A stretch of 48,711 nucleotides of DNA from Prevotellaceae bacterium (lineage in GTDB: Bacteria; Bacteroidota; Bacteroidia; Bacteroidales; UBA932), in assembly GCA_031258195.1 (NCBI GenBank), contig JAIRNF010000047.1:1-48711 (forward strand). The letters are read 5' to 3'. The notes beneath the pieces are model-generated. The model saw only the letters and a list, made by a program, of their open reading frames with translations, had not been told where the DNA came from and made no database searches. Shown here in pieces: positions 1 through 6,913 of the stretch (positions are counted from its first letter, which is position 1; every line of letters begins with the position of its first letter). Made by a program: the position numbers and the translations under genes.

Positions 1-76
1 TCTGTTTGCACTGCGGAAAACGGTTGCGGGTGCTGCTGCCTTTATACGTCTCAAACATATAGCGATCGCTTTTCAT
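1..76 (-). CDS. N-terminus of a DUF6371-like mobile-element protein (partial)
   Basis: The minus strand opens with ATG at 76-74 and stays open for 25 codons to the window edge. The fragment reads MKSDRYMFETYKGSS and continues TRNRFPQCKQ. This resembles the start of DUF6371-type zinc-ribbon proteins of Bacteroidetes mobile elements, where a short lead is followed by T-R-x-x-C-P-x-C. Here the first Cys position is Phe, so the match is imperfect. It is on the same strand as the RepA-like gene upstream of it, as in such elements. Only 25 residues are visible, so the call is tentative. Confidence 0.4.
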   Translation of the reverse strand, partial: MKSDRYMFETYKGSSTRNRFPQCKQ

Positions 77-79
77 ATT

Positions 80-361
80 GGAAACCTTTGGAAACCTCTG
101 TAACCCCCCCCCCCCCCGCAAAGTTTCCAGTTTTACAATTATAATATTAATTATCAAATTATTAAATAAGATATATGCTGAAAACTTGGTTTCCAAAAAC
201 CGTATAACATTATGTGTCGGAAACCTCATTTTTTGCGATAAGAAGTTCGCCATTTTGGAAACCAAGTTTTCACCGTTTTTGATATATAATATATTTATTT
301 TCATGTATTTATATCGTTGATAGGAAACTTTGCGGGGGGCCAGAGGTTGCCAAAGGTTTCC
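80..361. repeat. Nested inverted repeats with repeated GGAAACC motif (iteron-like)
   Basis: The outer arms 80-128 and 323-361 are imperfect reverse complements (GGAAACC...AGTTTCC against GGAAACT...GGTTTCC). They differ mainly in the length of a C/G run. Inside them 179-198 and 253-272 form an exact 20-bp inverted pair. The 7-mer GGAAACC occurs in direct orientation at 80, 90, 219 and 257 and inverted at 188-194 and 355-361, with GGAAACT-type variants at 323-329 and 122-128. The DNA between the arms is very AT-rich. Known analogies are iteron origins, oriT regions and multi-site operators; which one applies is inference. Confidence 0.7.
104..117. repeat. Homopolymeric C tract (14 C)
   Basis: Fourteen consecutive C residues lie inside the left arm of the large inverted repeat, in otherwise AT-rich DNA. 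The matching position of the right arm (334-339) carries six G. Tracts of this length slip in replication and in sequencing, so the exact length is uncertain. Confidence 0.9.
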
Positions 362-365
362 ACCG

Positions 366-1403
366 TCAGGTTTTCCGCAGCTTATCTAATATCTTTTGTA
401 CGGCGGTATGCGATAGGCCGATTTCCTCTCCAATTACACGCGAGCTCTTTCTCTCCTTATGCATTTTCAGGATCAGCGGGTTGCGCTCCTCCTTGCTTAT
501 CTCATCAAATTGGCGCAGGTGTTCGTACTCGTAGCCCATCTCCAGGAATTTAAAGCCGGTAAAGTTGTCGTGCTCTCCTTTGGTTAGCTCGCATACGAAT
601 ACGTTTTCGCCATCGTACAACTCCGCCGTCATCCGCTGCTTAACCTGCTTGATGTACCGAAGGTGTTTATCCTTTAGGTTTTTCCCGATAGCAAAGGCGC
701 TATCGCAAAAGTTGCTGAGCATCTTGCTACCTTGCAGATCGTTGTTCGAAAGCGGTCTTGCAGCATCCCGCTTAGGGGTATGGGCGATAACCAGTATGGA
801 TAATCCGTGTCGGTTAGCCATGTTCTTTAGCCGCTTCATCAGGGGTAAGGCATCTTTGGCGCGTTCGGTTTCGTTCTTCAGGTGGGTAAGGTTGTCGATA
901 ATCAGCACTTTTGCCTTCATTTCGGCGGCTAAGTTTTCCAGCTCCTGGCAGAGGTAATCCTCAAAGTCTATACTATCGGGAAAGGAGAGATCAGACAGCA
1001 GCGTAACGCGGATAAAGTCATCGTCAAAGCGGTAGTGGTTGGTGTAGTTCTGAGAGTAGCGTGCTTCGAGCTGCTTAAGCGACAGCTCGAAGTCGAAGTA
1101 CAGCACGCGCCGCTTTTCGGCTTCCATCTTTAAGCCGTCTATGGGTCTACCGCTGCTGATGCTGTCGCCTATCTGTACGGCGAGGATAGACTTACCGAGG
1201 TTGGTGTTGGCAAAGAGGATGGATACTTCGCCTTCGTACCAAAACTCGCTGAATAGCATCTTGGGAACGACAAGGTCTTTGGCGATGTTCATACACTCGT
1301 TAAAGGTGATAGGGTCGAACAGCTCGCTGGGAATGGGTTGATCTGCCATTTGGTCGGTTTTACGTTTTAGGTGCTTAAGGACTTCTTCTCGTCGATTACT
1401 CAT
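366..1403 (-). CDS. RepA-like hexameric helicase / AAA_25 ATPase of a mobile element
   Basis: A 345-residue RecA-fold ATPase like the RepA/AAA_25 proteins of Bacteroidetes plasmids and integrative elements, which unwind or prime element DNA. Visible motifs are a Walker A loop FANTNLGKS (residues 64-72), the FDFE segment (about 103-106), Walker B KVLIID (165-170) and the IAHTP segment that follows it. The last 30 residues form a helix-turn-helix (IGEEIGLSHTAVQKIL), which may bind the repeat array lying directly downstream. It starts 26 bp after the HTH gene ending at 1430, so the two are probably one operon. The ATPase assignment is firm; the role in replication rather than gene control is inferred. 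Confidence 0.8.
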   Translation of the reverse strand: MSNRREEVLKHLKRKTDQMADQPIPSELFDPITFNECMNIAKDLVVPKMLFSEFWYEGEVSILFANTNLGKSILAVQIGDSISSGRPIDGLKMEAEKRRVLYFDFELSLKQLEARYSQNYTNHYRFDDDFIRVTLLSDLSFPDSIDFEDYLCQELENLAAEMKAKVLIIDNLTHLKNETERAKDALPLMKRLKNMANRHGLSILVIAHTPKRDAARPLSNNDLQGSKMLSNFCDSAFAIGKNLKDKHLRYIKQVKQRMTAELYDGENVFVCELTKGEHDNFTGFKFLEMGYEYEHLRQFDEISKEERNPLILKMHKERKSSRVIGEEIGLSHTAVQKILDKLRKT

Positions 1404-1429
1404 AAATAATTAATATTATGACTGGTTAC

Positions 1430-1744
1430 TTATTCCGCTTCTTTTTCCAATTTAGCCAGCATAGAGACGGCATTTCTTCTACGCTTGGGGTTAGGCATGG
1501 CTAGGATATCGGCCAGGTTAAAGAGGTACTTGCCGCTGCCTTTGTTTACCGGAATGACAATACCTGCGTTAACGTAGGATGTTAGGGTTTGAGGGGTGAT
1601 ATCCCAGATGTCGCACACAGTAGAGGAGTGTACCTGGCACATGGAGAACTTATCCAAGATTTGCTCTTTAGTGAGCGTTAGCAGGGCATCAGAAAAGGCT
1701 GCCTTCAATTCGTCTCTGTCAATTTCGTATACGTGTTTTACCAT
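1430..1744 (-). CDS. Excisionase-like/MerR-type HTH DNA-binding protein
   Basis: A 104-residue protein. Residues about 46-80 (ITPQTLTSYVNAGIVIPVNK, then GKYLFNLADILAM) look like the winged helix-turn-helix of excisionase/MerR-like proteins (HTH_17), with the typical wing leading to a 'dil' helix. It sits upstream of the RepA-like ATPase on the same strand, the usual place of a small HTH protein in Bacteroidetes integrative elements, where it controls excision or the rep operon. The N-terminal 40 residues are acidic and helical and not recognised. A hairpin followed by a T run lies just upstream of its start codon. Confidence 0.65.
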   Translation of the reverse strand: MVKHVYEIDRDELKAAFSDALLTLTKEQILDKFSMCQVHSSTVCDIWDITPQTLTSYVNAGIVIPVNKGSGKYLFNLADILAMPNPKRRRNAVSMLAKLEKEAE

Positions 1745-1765
1745 TACTACTTATGGTTTAGGATT

Positions 1766-1843
1766 AGCAAAAAAGTAAGGCTACAACCTTCGGTATGCTG
1801 GAGAGCGTTGGTTGTAGCCTTGCAAAGGAGTGTTACCTCCTTT
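1766..1843 (-). promoter_or_regulatory. Leader hairpins and terminator-like structure before the HTH-repA operon
   Basis: On the minus strand two hairpins precede the HTH gene. The first pairs 1837-1843 with 1824-1830 (AAAGGAG/CTCCTTT). The second pairs 1810-1821 with 1777-1788 (12 bp, AAGGCTACAACC) and is followed by ACTTTTTT, the form of an intrinsic terminator. It ends about 22 nt before the start codon at 1744, so it would sit inside the mRNA leader if transcription starts upstream. A TACTTTTG match to the -7 box lies at 1899-1892 on the same strand. Attenuation is inferred; the terminator could instead belong to an upstream small transcript. Confidence 0.5.
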
Positions 1844-1891
1844 ATACTTTTATAATTACTTATCGTACTTTTCTCCGGTGCACTACGGGAG

Positions 1892-1899
1892 CAAAAGTA
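1892..1899 (-). promoter_or_regulatory. Candidate -7 box for the HTH-repA leader
   Basis: The minus strand reads TACTTTTG, a full match to TAnnTTTG. No convincing TTTG is seen about 19 bp upstream, so support comes from the -7 box and its position before the leader hairpins only. Confidence 0.3.
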
Positions 1900-2225
1900 G
1901 AGACAAATATCATTTAAACATAAAGTTATGTATTATGGTTTTTGACATGGTTTAAACATTGTACCACAATGTAGCAATGACAAGATATTGCAAATAAGAT
2001 ATAATTTTATGTAAAAACAATAATTCGATAGATAGAGTGGTGGTTTTGTAAAGTTATTCTATATTTTGAAGAGAGTTGTTTTATTTTGGAGGAATTTCAA
2101 TTCATTATTTCTAAAATAGCTGTTTTGGGAGCTATAGAAGAAACATTCAGTTTCATACTATCAAGGGATTGAGGCTAAATTTCTTTGTAGTCCTTTTTGT
2201 AGTAAGCAAGCGTAAAAAATCGCTT

Positions 2226-2357
2226 TTAGACATTAATTACTCTTACTTTCTTAACCTTCTTGTCTTTCTTATTATTTGTGTCTGTCGGTGTGTTCGTCGC
2301 TGTGTCAACCACTGTGTTTATCGGTGTACACAGCATCTTTGTATGAGGAACATTCAT
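2226..2357 (-). CDS. Possible 43-residue Thr-rich/Lys-rich small ORF
   Basis: An ATG at 2357 opens a 43-codon frame ending with TAA at 2226. The middle is built from a four-residue period rich in Thr (TPINTVVDTATNTPTDT) and the end is Lys-rich. The period comes from the 12-bp DNA repeat below. No family is recognised and no clear ribosome-binding site is seen. It may be an element gene or a decayed piece of one. Confidence 0.2.
   Translation of the reverse strand: MNVPHTKMLCTPINTVVDTATNTPTDTNNKKDKKVKKVRVINV
2277..2324. repeat. Four 12-bp degenerate tandem repeats
   Basis: Four in-phase 12-mers begin at 2277, 2289, 2301 and 2313. Each opens with TGTGT and continues with a variable half of the pattern YNNYCRS. 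A fifth, weaker copy follows at 2325 (TGTAC). It lies in the otherwise featureless 3' region behind the integrase remnant. Confidence 0.75.
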
Positions 2358-2489
2358 AGCTGGTTAGGTTATCCTTTTGGTGTGCCGTTTTTTGGTCTAT
2401 TTTTCTTCATTCATTTATACAGAATGGAGATATCCTTGTTTTTGCTAGGTTTTTGGCTTATTGATTGATTCTAACGTTAAGAATACTAC

Positions 2490-2680
2490 TTAATCTAAAA
2501 ATTCATCAATTACACCCTTTTTAATTTCGTCATCAATAGTTCTGTATCTCGGGTAAATGCTTTACTACCCTCAACATGACCGGACATGCTACCAATGAGG
2601 CTGGGGTCTTTTACTCCTTTGTATAGGTTGCCGACAGTCGCGAGAAATAATAATTTGAAATTGAGAAATAAAGTGTCTCA
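2490..2680 (-). pseudogene. Tyrosine integrase, C-terminal remnant
   Basis: Minus-strand translation gives LYKGVKDPSLIGSMSGHVEG then SKAFT, and after a shift of frame near 2550 it continues RYRTIDDEIKKGVIDEFLD to the stop at 2490. This is the C-terminal signature of Bacteroidetes phage-type integrases (GN-L--K-GV-D-S-I---MGHVEGSKAF-RYR-ID-E-K). The upstream segment, where the catalytic R-H pair (ARHSFGN) should stand, reads ATVGN with bases missing. Everything N-terminal is absent. It is therefore a dead fragment, placed about 150 bp from the 3' end of tRNA-Asp, as expected for an element inserted there. Confidence 0.6.
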
Positions 2681-2789
2681 GGATGTTGTAGAATGCCAAG
2701 AATGTAGTATATTTGAAACAAGAGGATGGCAGTAACTTATTCTCAAACTGCTTACGAAGTTTCCTAAAATGGCTCCGAATGGAAATGAA

Positions 2790-2822
2790 AAATCACCATA
2801 AGTATTTTACTCAAAGTGATTT
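2790..2822 (-). terminator. Terminator of tRNA-Asp
   Basis: On the minus strand AAATCAC (2822-2816) pairs with GTGATTT (2796-2790) and is followed by a T-rich stretch. It lies 12 nt past the encoded CCA of tRNA-Asp. Confidence 0.5.
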
Positions 2823-2833
2823 CTCATTTATTC

Positions 2834-2910
2834 TGGCGGTTCGGACGGGACTCGAACCCGCGACCCCGTGCGTGACAGGCACGTATTCTAACCAACTGAA
2901 CTACCGAACC
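2834..2910 (-). tRNA. tRNA-Asp (GTC)
   Basis: The 77-nt gene has the 7-bp acceptor stem GGTTCGG/CCGAACC, the anticodon loop CTGTCAC with anticodon GTC, and the T-loop GGTTCGAGTCC. The discriminator base is G, the identity base for Asp, and CCA is encoded (2836-2834). The decayed element begins immediately past its 3' end, so this is a likely attachment site. Confidence 0.95.
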
Positions 2911-2922
2911 AGAATTGTGGTG

Positions 2923-2953
2923 CAAAAGTAGGGTATTTTTTTTAATCTACAAT
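2923..2953 (-). promoter_or_regulatory. Promoter of tRNA-Asp
   Basis: The minus strand carries ATTG at 2953-2950, a 19-bp spacer and TACTTTTG at 2930-2923. This fits the Bacteroidetes -33/-7 consensus TTTG-N19-TAnnTTTG. The tRNA begins 12 nt further on. Confidence 0.65.
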
Positions 2954-2957
2954 ACCC
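2931..2957 (-). terminator. Hairpin after rsmD, overlapping the tRNA-Asp promoter
   Basis: GGGTATT at 2931-2937 and AATACCC at 2951-2957 form a 7-bp stem around an A/T-rich loop, 10 nt after the rsmD stop codon. It overlaps the spacer and -33 element of the tRNA promoter, so it may end rsmD mRNA exactly where tRNA transcription begins. The T run lies in the loop, not after it, so efficiency is uncertain. Confidence 0.35.
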
Positions 2958-2967
2958 TCTCTAAAAT

Positions 2968-3498
2968 TTATTTGAAAAAGCTGAAGTTAACGCCTCCGTA
3001 ATGTCGTCTATCGATAAAATGGCTGTCTGTAGAGAAGTCGTTATTATCAGAATGTTCTACAATAAGCATTCCGTCTTTATTAAGTAAGTTCCGAGTAAAA
3101 ACGATATTCGGAATTGGCTCTAAGCTATCAAAAACATAGGGAGGATCAGCAAAAATAATATCGTAGGTAGCTTTACAAAAGTCTAAAAACTTAAAAGCAT
3201 CATTACGAATAACATGTAGCTGATCGAACTTCAGCTCTTTTGCCATACGTTTGATAAACGCTACATGCTGAGGATTAATCTCAATAGCATCTATAGCAGG
3301 ACATCTGCGAGATGCAAATTCGTAGCTGATTCCCCCTGTACCTGAAAAAAGATCGAGTACTCTTATCTCTTCAAAGTCATAGCTATTGGTAAGAATATTG
3401 AAAAGGCTTTCTTTAGCAAAATCGGTGGTAGGACGCACGTTAAATCCGGCAGGAGGCAGGATATGCTTACCTCTATATTTACCACTTATTATTCGCAT
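2968..3498 (-). CDS. rsmD: 16S rRNA (guanine(966)-N2)-methyltransferase RsmD
   Basis: A 176-residue SAM-dependent methyltransferase that modifies G966 of 16S rRNA. The start MRIISGKYRGKHI with the following RPTTD---E-LFN is the RsmD signature. The SAM loop is DLFSGTGG (49-56), the acidic ribose-binding residue lies in IEIN (about 72-75), and the catalytic N6/N2 motif is DPPY (118-121). Length is normal. It overlaps the end of the DUF3822 gene by 10 bp, so the two are probably translationally coupled, an arrangement common in Bacteroidetes. Confidence 0.93.
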   Translation of the reverse strand: MRIISGKYRGKHILPPAGFNVRPTTDFAKESLFNILTNSYDFEEIRVLDLFSGTGGISYEFASRRCPAIDAIEINPQHVAFIKRMAKELKFDQLHVIRNDAFKFLDFCKATYDIIFADPPYVFDSLEPIPNIVFTRNLLNKDGMLIVEHSDNNDFSTDSHFIDRRHYGGVNFSFFK

Positions 3499-4304
3499 TC
3501 GTGCAGGTTTAGGAGTAGGTGGTTTTCTGTAATATAATCGTTTGCGATAGGCAATACAACATTTCGACTTGCCGCGAACTTTGAAAAGTTTGCTTTGAAA
3601 AGCTGCCGTACGTCTTCTCTAACCTTGCCGGATAGTAGGACTTTAATTTGATCGGGTTTTATTTCAAGTTGCTTTGCAACGAAGCAAGAATAGTAAAGTA
3701 AATCGGTTGTAGTACTTATGCTAAATGAGTTATGAAATATAAAATTTCCATTTCGGCATACCGCAATATCTGCAATATTGCTACTTAAGTTAATGGCTAA
3801 TATCTGTCTCTCCTTCTGCTTAAGTGCATACTCTATTAGCGGGATACATTGGTTAAAAAAACAGATATTATGATGGTAAGTATATAGCTGCGATGCTAAG
3901 GCGTTTGGTATAGCGAATATAGCAACAGCTTTTACTTCTTCCGAAATCTTGTAGTGAACCTCATCCATCTCATCTAATGGATAAGCAAAATTTAGAAATG
4001 TACGTAGCGTTTCTTTATTGCAAAAGGAGGAGGGAATAAGTGTGTTCTTACTCGATATAAAAATACAGCTACAGGATACAAAAGGTTGTGACAACCACTC
4101 GATTTCTTTATAAACCTCGTTTACTTTTTCAGCCAATAGTTCTTGAGATACATTAAAATCAATAGGGATACGCTTTAGTACGACATGCTTTTTTTGCACA
4201 AGATCGAACACACAAAAAGAAAATCCATCCAAGTCAACTTGAATGGATAATCTATACTGTGATATTTTTTTCGTGCTAAAACTTTTGTCTATAAAGTTCA
4301 GCAT
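3489..4304 (-). CDS. DUF3822 family protein
   Basis: A 271-residue protein of the Bacteroidetes-specific DUF3822 family, which usually precedes rsmD, as here. The C-terminal half (ILAINLSSNIADIAVCRNG, then a phosphate-2-like segment) resembles the actin/Hsp70 fold of FtsA/PilM-like ATPases, but no function is established. There is no signal peptide, so it should be cytoplasmic. It ends inside the rsmD start region and follows the membrane-anchored protein by 15 bp, giving a three-gene operon. Confidence 0.8.
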   Translation of the reverse strand: MLNFIDKSFSTKKISQYRLSIQVDLDGFSFCVFDLVQKKHVVLKRIPIDFNVSQELLAEKVNEVYKEIEWLSQPFVSCSCIFISSKNTLIPSSFCNKETLRTFLNFAYPLDEMDEVHYKISEEVKAVAIFAIPNALASQLYTYHHNICFFNQCIPLIEYALKQKERQILAINLSSNIADIAVCRNGNFIFHNSFSISTTTDLLYYSCFVAKQLEIKPDQIKVLLSGKVREDVRQLFKANFSKFAASRNVVLPIANDYITENHLLLNLHECE

Positions 4305-4319
4305 GATATAGTAGTTTTA

Positions 4320-4925
4320 TTACTCCCAGTTTCCGGCGTTGTTATTTGGCTGATTAACATCTCCAACCTTTAATCCGGGGAAACGATTCATTTTTTCTTG
4401 CTTATCGTTTAAGTTAACGATTTCTTGCGCGTCTAGTCCAGAAAGGAAAACGTTGTTATGTACGCTAGCTTCGAAAAGAGGAACCTCAATCCTAGAAGGT
4501 GTCATGTACATTTTAGTTTGTAGCTTAAACTTAGCATCCACAAAAGGTACATCACCTATCTTGTTGATATTAAAGTTTTCTCTATGGTTGAAAATCGTAT
4601 CCTTAACCGGAATAGAAATAGTATCACGTTTTACACGTCCCTCAGCAACAGCCAGCGAATCATCCATAGAACCAATTTGTCTGACGACCTTAATTTGTTC
4701 GTTGTTATAAAAATCAATAAGAGAATCGAAACTTTCTGCGAAATATCCCTTAGCAGTCTTGTAGTGAACTTGTATAGTACGAATATCTTTCAGCTTTTCT
4801 ACTACAACAGCCTTCCTCTTTTCATATTCTCTTTTGAAGGTGATTGGCGTCATGATGCTGGTAGTCAAAAAGTAAGCAAGAACTACTATAACAACAAGTA
4901 GGACGAGTTGGATTATTCTTTTCAT
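4320..4925 (-). CDS. Conserved membrane-anchored protein, function unknown
   Basis: A 201-residue protein with one N-terminal transmembrane helix (about residues 5-25, LVLLVVIVVLAYFLTTSIM). A charged helical segment follows (REYEKRKAVVVEKLKDIRTI), then a soluble, mostly polar domain exposed outside the cytoplasm. The helix plus 'RRE--K-KV-EKLKDIR--Q--Y' pattern recalls pseudopilin-like proteins, but no prepilin cleavage motif is seen. It is first in an operon with DUF3822 and rsmD and diverges from the helicase gene. Confidence 0.7.
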   Translation of the reverse strand: MKRIIQLVLLVVIVVLAYFLTTSIMTPITFKREYEKRKAVVVEKLKDIRTIQVHYKTAKGYFAESFDSLIDFYNNEQIKVVRQIGSMDDSLAVAEGRVKRDTISIPVKDTIFNHRENFNINKIGDVPFVDAKFKLQTKMYMTPSRIEVPLFEASVHNNVFLSGLDAQEIVNLNDKQEKMNRFPGLKVGDVNQPNNNAGNWE

Positions 4926-5040
4926 TACGCGGTTTTTTTAATTTGAGTTCGACTGCAAACTTAAAAAATAAAATGATAGAGATTACAGCTTTATCTATAT
5001 TTTTGTGTGTTTATTAGTCGCTAAGAAAAAGTTAAAAAAT

Positions 5041-5065
5041 TATCTGGCTGATATATAGCCAGATA
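5041..5065. promoter_or_regulatory. Palindrome in the divergent promoter region
   Basis: TATCTGGCT (5041-5049) and AGCCAGATA (5057-5065) form a 9-bp inverted repeat with a 7-bp spacer, midway between two divergent genes (starts 4925 and 5156). It could be an operator or a leader hairpin. No -7 box could be fixed with confidence in this gap. Confidence 0.35.
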
Positions 5066-5155
5066 TCAGATGGCGCAAAATTATAAAAAAATCATCGTTT
5101 TTCCTTGTTTATTAATGTTAATAACGAGTACACATAGGTAATTATTGTAAGAATA

Positions 5156-6571
5156 ATGCTCGAACGACATATACTTAGCTTGCTGTTAAATCGTTTAGGC
5201 TTTGAGCCTACACGGGGGCAGCTTACGCTTTTTAAGGAGCTTGCCGAATACATTGTAAACTTTACCGATAGCCGTATTTTTTTGATAAGCGGCTATGCTG
5301 GTACAGGAAAGACCTCGGCAATCGGTTCTTTAGTTGGTGTGCTAAAGAGTATGAAGCAAAATGTTATTCTATTAGCTCCAACCGGACGAGCCGCCAAGGT
5401 CTTGTCTTCTTACGCATGCGCGCCTGCCTATACCATTCATAAAAAAATATATCGGCAAAAATCGCTTAGCGATGAGATGAGTCTTTTTACGTTGGACCGT
5501 AACTTGCATAAAGATACGCTATTTATTGTAGATGAGGCTTCTATGGTGGTAAATACGCCTTCATCATCAGCCGTGTTTGGTTCGGGTATGCTGCTTGACG
5601 ATTTAGTAAACTATGTTCGCTCGGGTGTTCGTTGTCGGTTAATACTGGTAGGCGATAGTGCGCAGCTCCCCCCTATCGGTTTTTCGGTCAGTCCGGCGCT
5701 CGATTCTTCTACTTTAACCATTTATGGCGAATGCATAAGAACGGAGCTGACAGACGTTGTACGTCAAGCCACAGACTCGGGAATACTTACGAATGCTACG
5801 CTTATACGTCGTAATATAGAAAACGGAGTTGCTCGATTACCTGATTTTAAGCTGAGCGGATTTCCCGATATTATTCAGATAAACGGCTCTGATGTGCAAG
5901 AAACGCTTGATCAAGCCTATTCTCAATACGGAGAAGATAACGTAATTGTGGTTTGTAGGTCGAATATTAGAGCAAATAATTATAATAACGGAGTTCGTAC
6001 AAGTATATTTGGTCGCGACGAAGAGTTGGTTTCGGGCGATAGGTTAATGGTAGTAAAAAATCACTATGGATCATTCGATACAATGGAAGAGCCTATAGGT
6101 TTTATTGCCAATGGTGATATTGCGGAGGTTGTTAGAATTAGAAAATATGAAGAGCGTTATGGTTATCGTTTTGTCGATGTATTGCTGAGGTTACCGGATT
6201 ATAACGATATAAAAATAGAAAGTAAGCTGTTGCTTGATACCCTTACGCTTGAAACACCATCGTTAAGTGCAGATAGTAGCCGCGAGCTGTTCTTTTCTGT
6301 GAACGAAGATTATAGCCACATTACTCTTAAGCGTAAGAGGTATAAGGCTGTTAGAGAAGATTTGTATTTTAACGCGTTACAGGTAAAGTATGCTTATGCG
6401 CTTACCTGCCATAAAGCACAAGGCGGACAATGGAAAGTCGTAATTCTTGACCAGCTGTTTTTTAAAGATGAGCTGCGGCTCGAAGATTTACGCTGGCTAT
6501 ATACAGCGTTTACACGTGCTGCAGAACGATTATATTTAGTGAATTTTGAGAAAAGGCAAAAGTCGGTATAA
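5156..6571 (+). CDS. RecD-like SF1B DNA helicase (AAA_30/UvrD_C_2)
   Basis: A 471-residue superfamily 1B helicase resembling RecD2/Dda. Motif I is GYAGTGKT (46-53), motif Ia is APTGRAAKVL (74-83), motif II is VDEAS (125-129), and motif III is LVGDSAQLPPIG. The C-terminal domain has LTCHKAQGGQW and YTAFTRAAERLYLV (motifs V/VI). It lacks the long N-terminal region of RecD2, and no RecB/RecC genes are near, so it probably acts alone in 5'-3' unwinding during repair or recombination. It is common in Bacteroidetes and often annotated only as an AAA ATPase. Confidence 0.85.
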   Translation: MLERHILSLLLNRLGFEPTRGQLTLFKELAEYIVNFTDSRIFLISGYAGTGKTSAIGSLVGVLKSMKQNVILLAPTGRAAKVLSSYACAPAYTIHKKIYRQKSLSDEMSLFTLDRNLHKDTLFIVDEASMVVNTPSSSAVFGSGMLLDDLVNYVRSGVRCRLILVGDSAQLPPIGFSVSPALDSSTLTIYGECIRTELTDVVRQATDSGILTNATLIRRNIENGVARLPDFKLSGFPDIIQINGSDVQETLDQAYSQYGEDNVIVVCRSNIRANNYNNGVRTSIFGRDEELVSGDRLMVVKNHYGSFDTMEEPIGFIANGDIAEVVRIRKYEERYGYRFVDVLLRLPDYNDIKIESKLLLDTLTLETPSLSADSSRELFFSVNEDYSHITLKRKRYKAVREDLYFNALQVKYAYALTCHKAQGGQWKVVILDQLFFKDELRLEDLRWLYTAFTRAAERLYLVNFEKRQKSV

Positions 6572-6622
6572 TTCTTGATTTATCTGTTTTTCTTTATCTT
6601 TGGCTTCCTAACCTAAAAACAG

Positions 6623-6913
6623 ATGATTGAAGTTATTCTTTTCCTCGTACTGGGCATTCTGCTTGGCTATTTTGTAAGAAAGAAACAACGCTTTCTATCA
6701 ATAAGTAACCGGCTTGTCAGCATTTCAATTTATGCTTTACTTTTTCTGCTTGGCGTTGCTTTAGGTACTAACAGCGATTTGCTACGTCAGCTACCAAAGT
6801 TAGGCGGTTATGCTTTTGTTTTAGCCGTGCTGAGTATTCTTGGTAGTATTGTTTTAGCTGCTTTTTTGTACCGTAAAATGTTCAAAAAAACCGAGGAAAA
6901 GCATGAAGAGTAG
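6623..6913 (+). CDS. lysO: LysO family lysine exporter, N-terminal subunit
   Basis: A 96-residue membrane protein with three predicted helices, matching the N-terminal half of LysO (DUF340), which exports L-lysine in Escherichia coli. The motif YALLFLLGVALGTN (about 37-50) matches the YxLLFLVGxxxG pattern repeated in the second protein. In Bacteroidetes the transporter is commonly split in two. The end overlaps the next gene by 11 bp, so the halves are co-translated. Substrate is inferred from the family. Confidence 0.75.
   Translation: MIEVILFLVLGILLGYFVRKKQRFLSISNRLVSISIYALLFLLGVALGTNSDLLRQLPKLGGYAFVLAVLSILGSIVLAAFLYRKMFKKTEEKHEE

Larger units (their letters stand above)
1..2833. mobile_element. 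Decayed end of an integrative/mobilizable element next to tRNA-Asp
   Basis: The segment between the left edge and the 3' end of tRNA-Asp holds a RepA-like ATPase, an excisionase-like HTH protein, a nested repeat array and the C-terminal remnant of a tyrosine integrase. Housekeeping genes begin directly on the other side of the tRNA. An integrase beside a tRNA 3' end followed by replication or excision genes is the standard layout of integrated elements in this phylum. The integrase is broken, so the element is probably no longer self-mobile. No duplicated tRNA end (attR) is visible, because the far end lies outside the window. Confidence 0.5.

Noticed and set aside
2169-2468. 99-residue plus-strand frame with many Cys-Arg repeats
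   Set aside because: The pattern is the plus-strand reading of the 12-bp repeat; no start signal, family or conserved context supports it, and the antisense frame has the better coding shape.
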